A stretch of DNA of 64,000 bases from Pirellulales bacterium (lineage in GTDB: Bacteria; Planctomycetota; Planctomycetia; Pirellulales; JACPPG01): the NCBI GenBank assembly GCA_036499395.1, contig DASYDW010000122.1, forward strand, positions 1-64,000, read 5' to 3'. Positions within the stretch are counted from its first letter, which is position 1. Each line of letters opens with the position of its first letter. The notes beneath the pieces are model-generated. The model saw only the letters and a list, made by a program, of their open reading frames with translations. It was not told the DNA's origin and ran no database searches. A program made the translations under genes and the position numbers. This document shows, one piece after another, positions 26,105-34,777 of this stretch.

Positions 26105-26199
26105 GGTGTACTGTCTGCACCATCTTCGTTTTTACACCACAGCACCGTTCGGCGGGTGACGCGGTACGTGCAACCCATGGTGCCCACAGGGCACCCTAC
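26101..26199. repeat. GTAGGGTG paired-hairpin element, copy 3
   Basis: It begins GTAGGGTG, with a decayed left hairpin (GGTG...CACC), and ends with a perfect right hairpin GGTGCCC-ACA-GGGCACC (26179-26195) followed by CTAC. The outer ends are inverted repeats as in copy 2. The TAG at its start is the stop codon of the GCS2 gene. Confidence 0.7.
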
Positions 26200-26420
26200 G
26201 AATATGGGCGGAGCCTGTGGCACACATCCATCTCTGACCTAGGCCATGTGGTCGCTCGTCAGTATAATTCCTCGGTGCGCGACGTGTCGTTTGGTGCGAT
26301 AAGGGGCTGACCGTCACCGCTCGTTTTTGGCTCCCGCCGCTTTCCCGTTGGATCCGTTCGCCTGGCAAGAGGCCCGCGGAGCCTGATTCCCTCTTCGCCA
26401 GTTTCGTCCCGGGTCAGACT
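26200..26420. other. Leader region of the class II amidotransferase gene
   Basis: With the repeat to its left, the gap between the GCS2 and amidotransferase genes is about 316 bases. This right part has no recognisable gene and may hold a separate promoter for the amidotransferase. No riboswitch or operator is evident. Confidence 0.35.
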
Positions 26421-27239
26421 ATGTGCCGATTGTACGGTCACATCGCCGCGCGTCCGCTGCCGCTCTCCGGCATGTTGCTTGACGAGCCGCATGCGCTCCG
26501 CGCACAGAGTTGCGGCGATTGGCGCGGGGAGAAGCATCGCGACGGTTGGGGGATCGGCTATTTCGAGCAGCACGAGCCGCGGGTGATTCGCCGTCCAACC
26601 GCGGCGCCCGAGGACAACGAATTCGTGACCGCCGCGCGGCAGATCGTGTCGCCGGTTGCAGTGGCGCACGTACGCCAGGCTTCGGTGGGTGACCTGTGTG
26701 TCGCTAACGCGCATCCGTTCACGTTCGGAAGTTGGGTGTTCGTCCATAACGGAACCGTGACCGGTTTCGACCAGTTGCGGCAGGGGCTAATCGACGAAAC
26801 CGACGGCGATCTGCGGCGCCAGGTGGGCGGAACGACCGACAGCGAGCAAGTTTTTTTCTGGCTGTTGAGCCGGCTGCGGCGCGCCGGCCAGTCGGCCGAG
26901 GGGCCGTGCGGGGACCTGGCGGTCGTCGCGGGCGAGATGGCCGCGGCGATTCGGATTCTGGCCCGCCGCAGCGAGGAAACCCAACCGGACGAGCCGACGC
27001 GACTGAACTTTTTGCTGACCGATGGTGTGGTGCTGATCGCCTCGCGCTGGAGGCATAGTCTGTACTGGACGAATCGCGCGGGGCCGTTGATCGCTGGGCC
27101 GAATGGTGCCGATGGCGGGACGTTTCGTGGTGTGGCCGTGGCTTCGGAAACAATCGGCCAGGCACCGTGGTCCGAGGTGCCCGACGGTCAGATCCTGGCG
27201 GTCGATGCGGATATGGTCGTTCACTGGCGGACAATCTGA
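26421..27239 (+). CDS. Class II glutamine amidotransferase (YafJ/EgtC-like)
   Basis: A 272-residue Ntn-hydrolase. Cys2 follows the initiator Met (MCRLYGHIA) and would become the N-terminal nucleophile. Other class II features are HRDGWGIGYF, AHVRQASVG and ANAHPFTFGSWVFVHNG. There is no synthetase domain, so it is a stand-alone amidase of the YafJ/EgtC kind. EgtC removes a gamma-glutamyl group from an ergothioneine intermediate whose first step is made by the GCS2 enzyme EgtA. Its place just after a GCS2 gene therefore suggests that it hydrolyses a gamma-glutamyl product of the upstream ligases. EgtB and EgtD homologues are absent here. Confidence 0.8.
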   Translation: MCRLYGHIAARPLPLSGMLLDEPHALRAQSCGDWRGEKHRDGWGIGYFEQHEPRVIRRPTAAPEDNEFVTAARQIVSPVAVAHVRQASVGDLCVANAHPFTFGSWVFVHNGTVTGFDQLRQGLIDETDGDLRRQVGGTTDSEQVFFWLLSRLRRAGQSAEGPCGDLAVVAGEMAAAIRILARRSEETQPDEPTRLNFLLTDGVVLIASRWRHSLYWTNRAGPLIAGPNGADGGTFRGVAVASETIGQAPWSEVPDGQILAVDADMVVHWRTI

Positions 27240-27465
27240 CAATCGATCGCAGGCGCGGAAATTCGGATATTTGGCGCAGGCGGGAACGGCCTTTAGTCGC
27301 AGTTCGTAAGATAGACTGAATGCGGAACGCAGCACCTTTAGCCAGGGGGAGTGCTCCGCCGAACGAAATTGTTGCTCGACCAGAAATTGGGTGAGTGCGA
27401 AACCGAGATCCGAGACTATTTCTTCCTAATCGCCGACCGCCGAATCGCATTTTAAAGGCCGTGTT

Positions 27466-28848
27466 ATGCGTCATCCCCTATTAGCGCCGGATCTGCGCGA
27501 GCTAGTGCTCGAGCGTGAGGAGAAGGCGCTGCGGGATTTCTTCGTGCCGCACCATCCCGCGGCCACGGCCGAATTGCTCGACGACCTGGCGCCGGAGGAA
27601 TCGTTGTACGTGTTGGCGCTCCTCGGGGGACGGGTGCGAGCCGAGGTGTTTTCGTATCTCGAGCCGGAACTGCAGGACGGTATCGCGCAGTTGATGGATC
27701 GCAGCGTGCTGGCGGCACTCGTGAGCGCGATGTCGCACGACGAACGGGCCGACCTGATTACGCGGCTTCCCGAGGAACGGACGCAGCAGATTCTGCCATT
27801 GTTGGCCCAGGCCGAGCGCGAGGATATCCGGCGGCTGACGGCGTACAAGGAAGACACCGCCGGCGCGGTGATGACCAGCGACTATGCCACGGTGCCGGCC
27901 GAATTGACGGCGGCCGCGGCGATCGACCGCCTGCGGCACGAGGCCCCGGACCGCGAGACGATCTACTATTGTTACGTGCTGGATGATCATCGCCGTCTGG
28001 TCGGATTCGTGTCGCTGAAGAATCTGATTCTGGCGCCGCCGCAGCGGCGCGTGGTCGATCTCATGCAGCGTGAGGTCATCTCGTCGGTCGTGGACGAGGA
28101 CCAGGAAATCGCCGCCGGCAAGTTGATGGAATACGACTTGCTCGCGCTACCGATCGTGGACCATGAGAATCGTCTGGTCGGCATCATCACGCACGACGAC
28201 GTGGCGGACGTGATCGTTGAAGAAGCCAGCGAGGACGTCTATCGCTTAGGCGCCGTTGGTCCGCTGGACGATAGTTATCTGCGCACGCCACTGGTGACGA
28301 TGTGGGGGAAACGCAGCTTCTGGCTGGCGATCCTGTTTTGCGCCGAATTCATGACGATGATGGTGCTATTGCGGTACAAGGAAACGTTCGACGCGGTGCC
28401 AGGGCTGGTGCTGTTCATCCCGCTGATTATTTCGGCGGGCGGGAATTGCGGATCGCAATCGGCCACGATCATCACCCGGGCCCTAGCCTTGGGCGAAGTG
28501 CGCCCCTCGGATTGGTTTCATATTGTGTGGCATGAAATCATGATGGGGGCATCGCTGGGGCTGACTCTGGGGGCGTTGGGATTGGTGGGCGCCATCGGAT
28601 TCTTGCGCACGCTGGGGGGCCACGACGAAACTGTAGGAAACGTGACCGTGGCACACATGGCCATGGTCGTGGCGATGGGGGTCGCGACCGTCGTTGTCTG
28701 CGGCAACCTGGTGGGGGCGACGTTACCGCTTTTACTCAAGCGTCTGGGGCTCGATCCGGCGCTGATGTCGAATCCCGTGGTCGCCAGCCTGGTGGACGTG
28801 ACAGGCATTCTGGTCTACTTCGCCATCGCCGAAGCGTTCCTGATGTAG
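27466..28848 (+). CDS. mgtE: Magnesium transporter MgtE
   Basis: A 460-residue MgtE channel. It has the cytosolic helical N domain (about 30-135), two CBS domains (about 140-260) that sense magnesium, a connecting helix and five membrane helices from about residue 287. The transmembrane part holds the signature ISAGGNCGSQSATIITRALA. MgtE conducts Mg2+ into the cell and closes when internal magnesium is high. Length and domain order are normal. I found no M-box-like leader in the 226 bases upstream. It converges with the DUF1501 gene. Confidence 0.92.
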   Translation: MRHPLLAPDLRELVLEREEKALRDFFVPHHPAATAELLDDLAPEESLYVLALLGGRVRAEVFSYLEPELQDGIAQLMDRSVLAALVSAMSHDERADLITRLPEERTQQILPLLAQAEREDIRRLTAYKEDTAGAVMTSDYATVPAELTAAAAIDRLRHEAPDRETIYYCYVLDDHRRLVGFVSLKNLILAPPQRRVVDLMQREVISSVVDEDQEIAAGKLMEYDLLALPIVDHENRLVGIITHDDVADVIVEEASEDVYRLGAVGPLDDSYLRTPLVTMWGKRSFWLAILFCAEFMTMMVLLRYKETFDAVPGLVLFIPLIISAGGNCGSQSATIITRALALGEVRPSDWFHIVWHEIMMGASLGLTLGALGLVGAIGFLRTLGGHDETVGNVTVAHMAMVVAMGVATVVVCGNLVGATLPLLLKRLGLDPALMSNPVVASLVDVTGILVYFAIAEAFLM

Positions 28849-28898
28849 AACGCAGTTTGCCGCGCGACAGGCGCTAACGGCTGTCATGCGCTAGCGGT

Positions 28899-30338
28899 TT
28901 ACGCCAGCAACTCGCGCACGACGCGGCCATGTACATCGGTCAGGCGATAGTCGCGACCGCTGTGGCGGTAGGTCAGACGCTCGTGGTCCAGGCCCATCAA
29001 GTGCAGGATCGTGGCGTGGAAATCGTGTACATGAACTGGATCCTCCGCGACGCGGACGCCGTATTCGTCGGTGGCGCCGTGTACGATGCCCGGCTTAACG
29101 CCGGCTCCAGCCAGCCACGAGCTGAACGCCCAGTTATGGTGCTCGCGCCCCTTGGCGTCGGCCAGATTATTGAACGGGGTACGACCGAACTCCGTGGTCC
29201 ACACGATTAACGTCTCGTCGAGCAAGCCGCGTTGTTTCAAATCGCGTAGCAAGCCCGCGATCGGGCGATCGACGTTCAAGGCCAGCCGCTCATGATCCAT
29301 CATGTCGCCGTGCGAGTCCCAATTGTTGCTGGAGCCAGTGTCGATCAACTCGACGAAGCGGACGCCGCGCTCGATCAATCGCCGCGCCACCAGACACTGC
29401 CAGGCAAACCCTTTGGTGCTGCCCGGTTCGAGGCCGTACAGTTCGTGCGTCGTCGCGGTTTCCTGCGACAGATCAAAGCCCTCGGGCACTGCCATTTGCA
29501 TGCCGAAGGCAGTCTCGAACGATTTCATCCGCGCGGCCAACAGCGCGTCGTCGCTGCGCGCAGCCAGGTGACGGCGATTCATTTTTGTAAGCGCCGCTAG
29601 TTCGATCTCCTGTCGGCCCATCGGCACGCGCGGCGCGATATTGGCGACTGGCTCCTTTCCTGGCACGACCAGCGTCCCTTGATGCGCGCCGGGCAAAAAG
29701 TCGCTGGCGTAGACTTGCGAGCCGGCATAAGTTTGCCGAGGCGCGATCACGACGAACGACGGCAGATTGCGGTTTTCGGTCCCCAGTCCATAACTGACCC
29801 ACGAGCCGATGCTGGGACGCGCGAACGCAAACGACCCGGTATGCATGCCGAGCGTGGCGTTGTAATGATTCGAATGGTCGGTATGCATTGACCGAATGAG
29901 GGCAATGTCGTCCACGCACGCCGCGACATGTGGAAAGAGCGTGCTGACCTCGGTCCCCGACTGGCCATGTGGTCGAAACTCCCACTGCGGCCGCTTGAGA
30001 TAGATATGCTCGTAGCCGGGGCGATTTTGAATCTCGGGATGGTCGAGTTTCACTTCGCGGCCGACATCGGCGTGCAATTTCGGCTTCGGATCGAAGGTGT
30101 CGATATGCGACACGCCGCCGGTCATGAACAGAAAAATGACGTTCTTTGCCTTGGCCGGGAAATGGGCCGGGCGCGGTGTCAGCGGATCGGGCGTCGAGGA
30201 ACGCGTCGCATCCTCGGCCAATAGCTCGTGCAAGAGCCCCGGCATGAGCAGCGATCCCCCCACGAACGAGCGAAGCATCTGCCGGCGCGAACAGCCGCAG
30301 CGATCGTGCGTGGCGGAGTTGTCGTCGGCGTGGTTCAT
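28899..30338 (-). CDS. DUF1501 protein, Tat-exported, sulfatase-like
   Basis: A 479-residue DUF1501 protein, related to the alkaline phosphatase/sulfatase fold and highly amplified in Planctomycetota. The N-terminus has a twin-arginine-like signal (CSRRQMLRSFVGGSLLMPG). Typical phrases include NVIFLFMTGGVSHIDTFDPK, RGVRFVELIDTGSSNNWDSH, VWTTEFGRTPFNN and GREHHNWAFSSWLAGAGVKP. Function is unproven. It begins nine bases after the stop of the PSD1 gene upstream, the usual DUF1501/PSD1 pairing, and is the last gene of the five-gene block that starts with the GntR regulator. Confidence 0.9.
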   Translation of the reverse strand: MNHADDNSATHDRCGCSRRQMLRSFVGGSLLMPGLLHELLAEDATRSSTPDPLTPRPAHFPAKAKNVIFLFMTGGVSHIDTFDPKPKLHADVGREVKLDHPEIQNRPGYEHIYLKRPQWEFRPHGQSGTEVSTLFPHVAACVDDIALIRSMHTDHSNHYNATLGMHTGSFAFARPSIGSWVSYGLGTENRNLPSFVVIAPRQTYAGSQVYASDFLPGAHQGTLVVPGKEPVANIAPRVPMGRQEIELAALTKMNRRHLAARSDDALLAARMKSFETAFGMQMAVPEGFDLSQETATTHELYGLEPGSTKGFAWQCLVARRLIERGVRFVELIDTGSSNNWDSHGDMMDHERLALNVDRPIAGLLRDLKQRGLLDETLIVWTTEFGRTPFNNLADAKGREHHNWAFSSWLAGAGVKPGIVHGATDEYGVRVAEDPVHVHDFHATILHLMGLDHERLTYRHSGRDYRLTDVHGRVVRELLA

Positions 30339-30347
30339 CGTGCGGCC

Positions 30348-33338
30348 TCAATCGACGTGCAAAAACTCATTGCTGGAAAACAATACGCGAGCGAGCGCCG
30401 CCCAGGCTGTCGCGTCGCGATCCGCGGCTCTGTTAGGCTGATCGGCATCGCTAACCGCCGGCGCATCGCGATACGTGGACAGGAAGGCGATCGCGTCGAC
30501 TTGTTCGTCGGCTGCCGGCGAACGGCCGAATAGCTGCCGATACGCGAACTCGACACGCGCTGTCTCATCTGCTGTCGTGGCGACCGTGAGCGCGGCGAAC
30601 TTCGCGGCACATTCGTGCAGCAGCGGGTCGTTCAAAAAGAACAGAGCTTGTGTCGGCACCGTCGTTATGTCACGTGTCGGCGTGCTGGCGTTTGGATCGG
30701 CGCCGTCGAATAGGGCGAAAAATCGCGTGCGGCGGTTTCGCTTTTGCATCACGTACACGCTGCGCTTCTGAGTGTCGTATTCGTCGGCGAAGGGGCCATG
30801 CTGCGTGAACGACCAGTTTGATTCAGGAGGAAACGGATGCGTCTCGCCCGGCGTGCGATCGAGTGTACCACTGGCTGCCAGAAGCGTGTCGCGTAACTCC
30901 TCGGCCGTCAGGCGGCGCCGCGCGAATCCGGCGTATGAATTGTCAGTGACGCCGGTCGCCGCTTGCTGATAGGTGGCGCTGGTGGTGATTAAACGATCGA
31001 TCGCGCGCAGACTCCAACCGTTTTTGACCAACTGACTGGCCAGGTAATCGAGCAAATCAGGATGCGTCGGAGGAGCGCCGCGCGAACCGAAATCGTTGGG
31101 GGTTGTTACCAGGCCGCGGCCGAAGTGCCACTGCCACAATCGGTTCACGATGACACGCGCTGTCAGCGGATTGGCCGGATCAACGAGCCAGCCGGCCAAC
31201 TCGCGCCGTCCGCTGCCGGTCGAGGCCGTGACTTGTTGCCCGCCCAGAAAATCGGGGAACTTGCGCGGCACCTCGTCTCCCAGATCCAGTGGTTCGCCGC
31301 GCCGTTGCAGGCGCGCGTTCTTGGGCTCTCCTTCGCTCACGGCGAAAGCGCGCGGTACCTGCCGATCGCGATCGGCGAGTGCGTCGCGGTTGCGCTTGGC
31401 GTCGTTTAGTTGTCGTGCCGTCGCGGCCAATTCGAGAAACGCGTTTGTGAGCGTCGGGTCAGCGTAGTGCGTTACTTGCCAGCCGACGCCGTCTGTTCCG
31501 CCGGGGTGCGCGTCCGTCACGCGACCGTTAATCGAAACGCGACCGTCGATCGGTGAAAGCCAGGCGAGCGCCACCGCTCCTCGCGGGCCCGGATGCATGA
31601 AAAACTGTCGCGGCGGCAGGCTGGTCCACACCTTCACCCGTTTACGCGACGTGTTGGCGAACACCGACGGTGTTTCGCCGCTGCGCCAACCGCGCAGCTC
31701 GGTGCGCCCTTCAATCGATTCCAGGCTTTCACCCAGAAAAGTCGGCGCGGCGGAAACGTCGAGAAATCCCCACGTGCCCACTTCGCCATGCGAGCCGGCG
31801 TGCGGGTTCGCCGCTGCCAGATCATCGATCAAGTCGGCGGCATTCCAGCGCTGTGCCGCGTCGCCGAGTTCCGCGATTTCGAATTCAACCTGCGTGCTGT
31901 CCGCGCCATGATTGCCGCGCGGGGTGATGGCCAGTTGAATCACTTCGCCGCGACGCACGGCGACGTTCTCCATGGGCGTTTGCGCGCCCTGCGTGAGATC
32001 GCCTGACTGTCCGTCGTCGATCTCGCGTGCTGACAATAGCTTCGCGCTCGCTAATAACGAGGCCTGCAAACGTGCGCTCTGCGCGGACTGGGCGTCGGTC
32101 AGGCTTTTGACCTGTGCGTCGGCCTCTGGAATTTTCTCGGCCGCGGCTTGCACTTGGCGTTCATACGCAGCAGGGGACAGTAGCGGCACCAGATCGCGCG
32201 GCTGTTGCTGCGGTTCGCAGCCGGGAAAGGCAAACTTCGTGCTGGAGAAAATGCCGTACAGCCCGTAATAGTCGCGTGCCGTGAGCGGATCATACTTGTG
32301 GTCGTGGCAGCGGCAGCAACCGATCGACAGGCCGAGGAACGACTTGCCCAGCGTGTCGAGCGTGTCCTCCAGCGTCAGGTGCATGTCCTTTTCGATGTCA
32401 TGACCGAAGCGCCGTGCGATCGCCAAGTAGCCGGTTGCAATCACACGATCGGCGTACAACTCGTCCGGTCCATCGAGTGCCAGAAGATCCCCCGCGATCT
32501 GCTCGCTGAGGAATTGGTCGTAGGGCAGGTCGCGCGTGAAAGCGCCGATGACCCAATTGCGATATCGCCAGGCGTGGGGCAGCGGATGGTCGGAATTTTC
32601 GCCCGCTGTGTCGGCGTAGCGCACCACGTCCAGCCAGTGCCGGCCCCACTGCTCGCCATGTGCGGGCGAGGCGAGCAGACGGTCGACCAGTCGTTCGTAG
32701 GCTTCGGGCGAGGCATCGTGCTCGAATGCCAAGACGTCTTCGGCCGACGGTGGCAAGCCGGTCAGGTCGTACGTCAACCGACGAATGAGCGTCCGCCGAT
32801 CGGCCGCAGGAGCTGGACGCCGACCATTCGCTTCGAGTTTCTCCAGGATGAAGCGGTCGATATCGTTTCGCACCCAGGTCGCGTCCTGCACCGGGGGTAC
32901 GGCGGGCTCGCGCACCGGCTCGAATGACCAGTGCTTAGTGGCGTCAAACTGCGCTCTCTTTTCAGGCCAAGGGGCGCCTGCCGCGATCCAGGCTTCGAAG
33001 GCCGCGATTTGATCGGCGCGCAGCTCTTTGTCCGGCGGCATGGCCGACACATCGTCGGCGTGTTTGATCGCTTTAATGAGCAGGCTTTCGGCGGGCTTGC
33101 CCGGGATGATCGCGGGGCCGGAATCACCTCCGGCGATCAACGCCTCGCGTGAATTGACGCGCAGATCGCCGGCCACCTTTTGGTCACCGTGGCAGCGAAA
33201 ACAGGTGCCGGCCAGGACGGGGTGAATCTTCTCGTCGAACAGCCGCAAGCCATCGGCGGGATTAGCTTCGTCCGCGCGCGCACCGGCCACGATCCATAGC
33301 GCGATAGCCAGCGCAATCAGCGGCCGGGCCAGAAGCAC
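30348..33338 (-). CDS. PSD1 protein: cytochrome c-like, DUF1549 and DUF1553 domains
   Basis: A 996-residue exported protein with the planctomycete-specific order: a signal peptide (LARPLIALAIALWIVAGARA), an N-terminal haem c site CFRCH with the motif ALIAGGDSGPAIIPGKP, DUF1549 (SIGCCRCHDHKYDP gives a second CxxCH), a middle beta-rich module, then DUF1553 (RVIVNRLWQWHFGRGLV). These are probably periplasmic redox proteins of unknown substrate. The start is the GTG at 33338, preceded by GGAGGT that overlaps the stop of the DUF1552 gene two bases upstream. It pairs with the DUF1501 gene downstream. Confidence 0.9.
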   Translation of the reverse strand: MLLARPLIALAIALWIVAGARADEANPADGLRLFDEKIHPVLAGTCFRCHGDQKVAGDLRVNSREALIAGGDSGPAIIPGKPAESLLIKAIKHADDVSAMPPDKELRADQIAAFEAWIAAGAPWPEKRAQFDATKHWSFEPVREPAVPPVQDATWVRNDIDRFILEKLEANGRRPAPAADRRTLIRRLTYDLTGLPPSAEDVLAFEHDASPEAYERLVDRLLASPAHGEQWGRHWLDVVRYADTAGENSDHPLPHAWRYRNWVIGAFTRDLPYDQFLSEQIAGDLLALDGPDELYADRVIATGYLAIARRFGHDIEKDMHLTLEDTLDTLGKSFLGLSIGCCRCHDHKYDPLTARDYYGLYGIFSSTKFAFPGCEPQQQPRDLVPLLSPAAYERQVQAAAEKIPEADAQVKSLTDAQSAQSARLQASLLASAKLLSAREIDDGQSGDLTQGAQTPMENVAVRRGEVIQLAITPRGNHGADSTQVEFEIAELGDAAQRWNAADLIDDLAAANPHAGSHGEVGTWGFLDVSAAPTFLGESLESIEGRTELRGWRSGETPSVFANTSRKRVKVWTSLPPRQFFMHPGPRGAVALAWLSPIDGRVSINGRVTDAHPGGTDGVGWQVTHYADPTLTNAFLELAATARQLNDAKRNRDALADRDRQVPRAFAVSEGEPKNARLQRRGEPLDLGDEVPRKFPDFLGGQQVTASTGSGRRELAGWLVDPANPLTARVIVNRLWQWHFGRGLVTTPNDFGSRGAPPTHPDLLDYLASQLVKNGWSLRAIDRLITTSATYQQAATGVTDNSYAGFARRRLTAEELRDTLLAASGTLDRTPGETHPFPPESNWSFTQHGPFADEYDTQKRSVYVMQKRNRRTRFFALFDGADPNASTPTRDITTVPTQALFFLNDPLLHECAAKFAALTVATTADETARVEFAYRQLFGRSPAADEQVDAIAFLSTYRDAPAVSDADQPNRAADRDATAWAALARVLFSSNEFLHVD

Positions 33339-33340
33339 GC

Positions 33341-34645
33341 TTACACCTCCGAAAGCGGCTGGCTGGCATCTCCGAAGCGATCCGTGTGGATGCCGACTTT
33401 GTCGAGCATCGACATGTAGAGCCGGCACATCTGCCGGTTCGGCTTGTCCGAGTAGTCGAGGGCACGGCCCGTTTTTATTTTGCCGCCGCCCCGTCCGACC
33501 ATTACCACCGGCAAGCGGGTTGCATCGTGACCGCCAGTCATCATGCTCGAACAGAACATGATCATCGAGTTATCGAGCGCCGTACGTTCGCCCTCTTGCA
33601 CGCTGTCGAGCTTGCGGGCGATGTAGGCCAATTGTTCGACGAACAAGCGATTTACTTTTAACCAGTCGTCCGAATCGGTGTGCGACAGCAGGTGGTGGAT
33701 CATGTAGTCCACGCCCAGGTTCGGGAACCGCAGCGACGAATGGTCGTTATTCAGCTTCAGCGTTGTCACGCGGGTCGTGTCGGTCTGGAACGCCAGGACC
33801 AGGATGTCGCACATTAAACGCATGTGCTCGCCAATGTCTTGCGGCAGTCCATCGGCGGGGCGGGGAATATTCGGCTTGTCGAGCGTGGGGCGCCAACCCT
33901 GTAACTGGCCGGCTTGCCCGGCGGTCTCGATGCGTTGCTCCACTTCGCGGACGCTGTCCAGGTATTCGTCGAGCTTGCGCTGGTCCGAGGTGCTGATCGT
34001 GCGACGTAGGTCGCGCGCGTCGGAGAGGACCGCGTCGAGCACGCTTTCGTCGCCGCGGACGACTTCGTCCTTGAACAAACGATCGAAAGCCAGCGCCGGG
34101 TATAGCTCAAGCGGCGTGGGGGTCGTCGGGGATGTCCAGGAAATATGTGAGCTGTAAAGCATCGAATAATTCTTGTGTACCGACGAGTTCGACTTCTCGC
34201 AGCCCAAGACCAGGCTCGGCAGCTTCGTGGCCCGGGCGTTGTGCTGGGCAATCATCTGGTCGACGCTCGTGCCGGAGCGGATTTCGCCCCCCGAGGCGAG
34301 CGGCGCACCCGAGAGCAGGTTGCCAGTCTGCGAGCTGTGAATGTTCCCTTTCAGAGCTTGCTCGTTGTACAAACCGCTGAAGAACAGCAGCTTCTCGCGG
34401 AAATCGTTCAGCGGTTCGAGCACCTTGCCCAACTGCATGTCGCGCCCTTCGCCCTTGGCCCACCACTCCTTCGAGTGAAAGCCATTGCCGCAAAACAACA
34501 CGGCCAGGCGAACCGGCGGTTCCTGATTCTTAGCGGCCGGTCCCGCGTCCTCGGCCCAGGCGGGCAACGATTCGAGCCAGGGGAGCGCCATCGTGACCCC
34601 CAGACCACGTAAGACCGAACGGCGTGTAAGGCGGAAATCTTGCAT
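33341..34645 (-). CDS. DUF1552 protein, Tat-exported
   Basis: A 434-residue DUF1552 protein, distantly related to DUF1501. It has a twin-arginine signal (RLTRRSVLRGLGVTMALPWL) and the family phrases RLAVLFCGNGFHSKEWW, IHSSQTGNLLSGAPL and MIMFCSSMMTGGHDATRLP. In planctomycetes this family is normally encoded beside a DUF1592/DUF1588/DUF1585 protein, as here. The ATG at 34645 is chosen; a GTG nine bases upstream is an alternative. Its stop overlaps the ribosome-binding region of the PSD1 gene. Confidence 0.9.
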   Translation of the reverse strand: MQDFRLTRRSVLRGLGVTMALPWLESLPAWAEDAGPAAKNQEPPVRLAVLFCGNGFHSKEWWAKGEGRDMQLGKVLEPLNDFREKLLFFSGLYNEQALKGNIHSSQTGNLLSGAPLASGGEIRSGTSVDQMIAQHNARATKLPSLVLGCEKSNSSVHKNYSMLYSSHISWTSPTTPTPLELYPALAFDRLFKDEVVRGDESVLDAVLSDARDLRRTISTSDQRKLDEYLDSVREVEQRIETAGQAGQLQGWRPTLDKPNIPRPADGLPQDIGEHMRLMCDILVLAFQTDTTRVTTLKLNNDHSSLRFPNLGVDYMIHHLLSHTDSDDWLKVNRLFVEQLAYIARKLDSVQEGERTALDNSMIMFCSSMMTGGHDATRLPVVMVGRGGGKIKTGRALDYSDKPNRQMCRLYMSMLDKVGIHTDRFGDASQPLSEV

Positions 34646-34777
34646 CGGGGACACCTGTATCTTCCAGGGCGTGTGAGTTTGTCAGGTTGGTTGTTGTGCG
34701 ATCGAACGCGCCGAAACAAGTTCGGCGGTTGAAGTAGTCAGGACGGGCAGTCTAAACAGGCGGACAATAATTATCGT

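Noticed and set aside
24857..27239. Ergothioneine biosynthesis (EgtA plus EgtC)
   Set aside because: Only the GCS2 and amidotransferase types fit. No sulfoxide synthase (EgtB) or histidine methyltransferase (EgtD) is present, while a peptidase and an ATP-grasp ligase are.
27240..27465. Magnesium (M-box) riboswitch before mgtE
   Set aside because: A short hairpin (AGCAC...GTGCT) exists, but the conserved M-box sequence blocks are not seen.
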